Origin: an uncultured Ignavibacteria bacterium
GTDB taxonomy: Bacteria; Bacteroidota; Ignavibacteria; Kapaibacteriales; UBA961
Reading direction: 5' to 3'
Assembly (NCBI GenBank): GCA_937868245.1
Contig: CALMMI010000485.1
Location: forward strand, 1-6,717
Length of the DNA stretch: 6,717 bases
Each line of letters opens with the position of its first letter. Position 1 is the stretch's first letter. Made by a program: the position numbers and the translations under genes. Below the pieces are notes generated by a model. That model saw nothing but the letters and a program-made list of their open reading frames with translations, was not told where the DNA came from and searched no databases. Shown piece after piece: positions 5,875 through 6,717 of the stretch.

Positions 5875-5882
5875 CAAATTTA
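5875..5882 (-). promoter_or_regulatory. Possible Bacteroidota-type -7 element (TAAATTTG) for folB-folK
   Basis: TAAATTTG on the minus strand fits TAnnTTTG and lies in the gap between the TPR gene and folB. Transcription from here would give a leader of roughly 210 bases that includes both palindromes. No clear TTTG -33 element is found at the expected spacing, so support is partial. Confidence 0.3.
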
Positions 5883-5926
5883 CACAAGTATTTGTTAAAT
5901 AATTCCCATTAAAATTTATCTTCACT

Positions 5927-6717
5927 CTATCGAAGCGCATCGAACTGAATAGAATTTCCCGGACTGATTTTCTCCTTCAATACTATAAACTTCTTATAAT
6001 GATGAAGCGCAGCAGCATTCGATCCGATTAACTCGTAATATTCCGAAAAAAGAAAATGAGCATTTGCTTCATAATGTACTTGCCCAATAGATTCGGCGAT
6101 AGACAATGCTTCCTCCAAGCATGGCAAAACTTCATTCATAAGTTCAACTTTCATATATACTTTTGCAAGTACAAACAGCGAATTGCAGACTCCGATCGGT
6201 TTTGCGATTTCACGGTAAATTTCAATACTCTGCAATGCGTAATTCAATGCTTCTTCAAGTTTGTCGGTATCATCAGTGCTTTTTACCAGAATAGAACTTA
6301 AGGCACTTAAACTATTAGCAATTCCGCTTCGATTCTGAGTCGAGCGACTAAGCTGAAGAGCTTCCAGACAGAAATCAAATGCCAGCTCAAAATATGAAAG
6401 CCGCATATAGAGCGTGCCGATATTTTTTAAGGTAATCACCTCTGCCAAACGGTCGCTTGTTTCGCGTTTAATTTCCAAGCTTTGTTGGTACATCGAGAGT
6501 GCATTGTCATTATCACCAAGGGTTTCCAGAACATTTCCCAGGTTATTCAGTGCAAGGGATTCACCGTATCTATCTCCGATTATCCTCTTAATCCTAAGAG
6601 CTTCAGTGTAATAATACTGAGCCTTGTTCAGATCACCGGATTCAAAATACACCAAACCAATATTAACAAGAGCTTGGGATTCACCTAATTGCCGTCCCAC
6701 TTTTTGCCAAAGATGGA
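5927..6717 (-). CDS. TPR-repeat protein, C-terminal part, runs in from right edge
   Basis: The frame is open from the right edge to the TAG at 5929-5927, giving 262 visible residues. A GTG at 6700 could be read as a start, but the codons before it (His-Leu-Trp-Gln-Lys) continue the repeat pattern, so the gene very likely begins outside the window. Counting from the first full codon, six tetratricopeptide repeats of about 40 residues are visible at 11-50, 51-90, 91-130, 131-174 (four residues longer), 175-214 and 215-254, with repeated features such as G-E-S-x-A-L-x-N-x-G and a closing A-L-x-I-K/E. Forty-residue TPRs of this sort form helical scaffolds for protein binding, and in related bacteria often accompany cyclase, kinase or AAA ATPase domains. 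The protein ends only eight residues after the last repeat, so any effector domain must be N-terminal and out of view. Its partner and role are unknown. Confidence 0.88.
   Translation of the reverse strand, partial: HLWQKVGRQLGESQALVNIGLVYFESGDLNKAQYYYTEALRIKRIIGDRYGESLALNNLGNVLETLGDNDNALSMYQQSLEIKRETSDRLAEVITLKNIGTLYMRLSYFELAFDFCLEALQLSRSTQNRSGIANSLSALSSILVKSTDDTDKLEEALNYALQSIEIYREIAKPIGVCNSLFVLAKVYMKVELMNEVLPCLEEALSIAESIGQVHYEANAHFLFSEYYELIGSNAAALHHYKKFIVLKEKISPGNSIQFDALR

Larger units (their letters stand above)
5659..5926 (-). other. Intergenic region upstream of folB, with hairpins and a possible promoter
   Basis: This is the longest gene-free stretch in the window (268 bases), between the stop of the TPR gene and the folB start. 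It contains two small hairpins, a TAnnTTTG motif and an A8 run on the minus strand (T8 at 5796-5803 on the plus strand). No canonical terminator is seen for the TPR gene: neither hairpin is followed by a T-run in the minus direction. A 60-codon minus-strand frame at 5940-5758 crosses it but shows no family features. Confidence 0.6.

Noticed and set aside
5758..5940. Minus-strand frame of 60 codons whose ATG overlaps the end of the TPR gene
   Set aside because: The overlap with the TPR stop might allow coupled translation, but the product is basic, low in recognisable features and crosses the palindrome B region; without conservation data it is not supported as a gene.

Overview
The window reads as ordinary chromosome from a Gram-negative bacterium of moderate GC content. 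Every supported gene lies on the minus strand, so transcription runs from the right edge to the left. A KDO-8-phosphate synthase (needed for lipopolysaccharide) and a lipobox-bearing lipoprotein imply an outer membrane. None of the starts has a clear Shine-Dalgarno sequence, and three upstream regions carry the motif TAnnTTTG on the coding strand, the -7 element described for Bacteroidota. A member of the Bacteroidota/Chlorobiota side of bacteria is therefore the best guess, but this is inference and not a species call.

Layout in the direction of transcription: (1) the C-terminal part of a TPR-repeat protein enters at the right edge (6717-5927). (2) A 268-base gap (5926-5659) holds two small hairpins built on the same TTGT/ACAA core. 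(3) folB and folK follow, with the stop of one directly abutting the start of the other; they encode two consecutive steps of folate biosynthesis. (4) After 40 bases comes a long peptide/solute-binding lipoprotein of the family 5 ABC transporter type, with no permease or ATPase gene in view. (5) Next is an AT-rich gene (2918-2166) for an unrecognised 250-residue protein whose C-terminus carries an R-N-x3-H motif like that of HEPN-superfamily RNases. (6) Then come a DUF1415 family gene that appears to start at TTG, kdsA (KDO-8-phosphate synthase, metal-dependent type judging by Cys11), and finally the N-terminal 202 residues of a penicillin-acylase family Ntn-hydrolase that leaves the window on the left.

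Most of this is housekeeping: folate synthesis, LPS sugar synthesis, and peptide uptake or processing. The part that stands out is the interval of about 900 bases between the binding protein and the DUF1415 gene. Its base composition is clearly lower in GC than its neighbours, it carries the HEPN-like gene, and it is edged by similar AT-rich 14-15 base sequences. It looks like a single-gene cargo, possibly a defence or toxin type RNase, dropped into a housekeeping gene run. The second point of interest is the pair of palindromes ahead of folB.

No tRNA, rRNA, CRISPR array, transposase or canonical rho-independent terminator was found.
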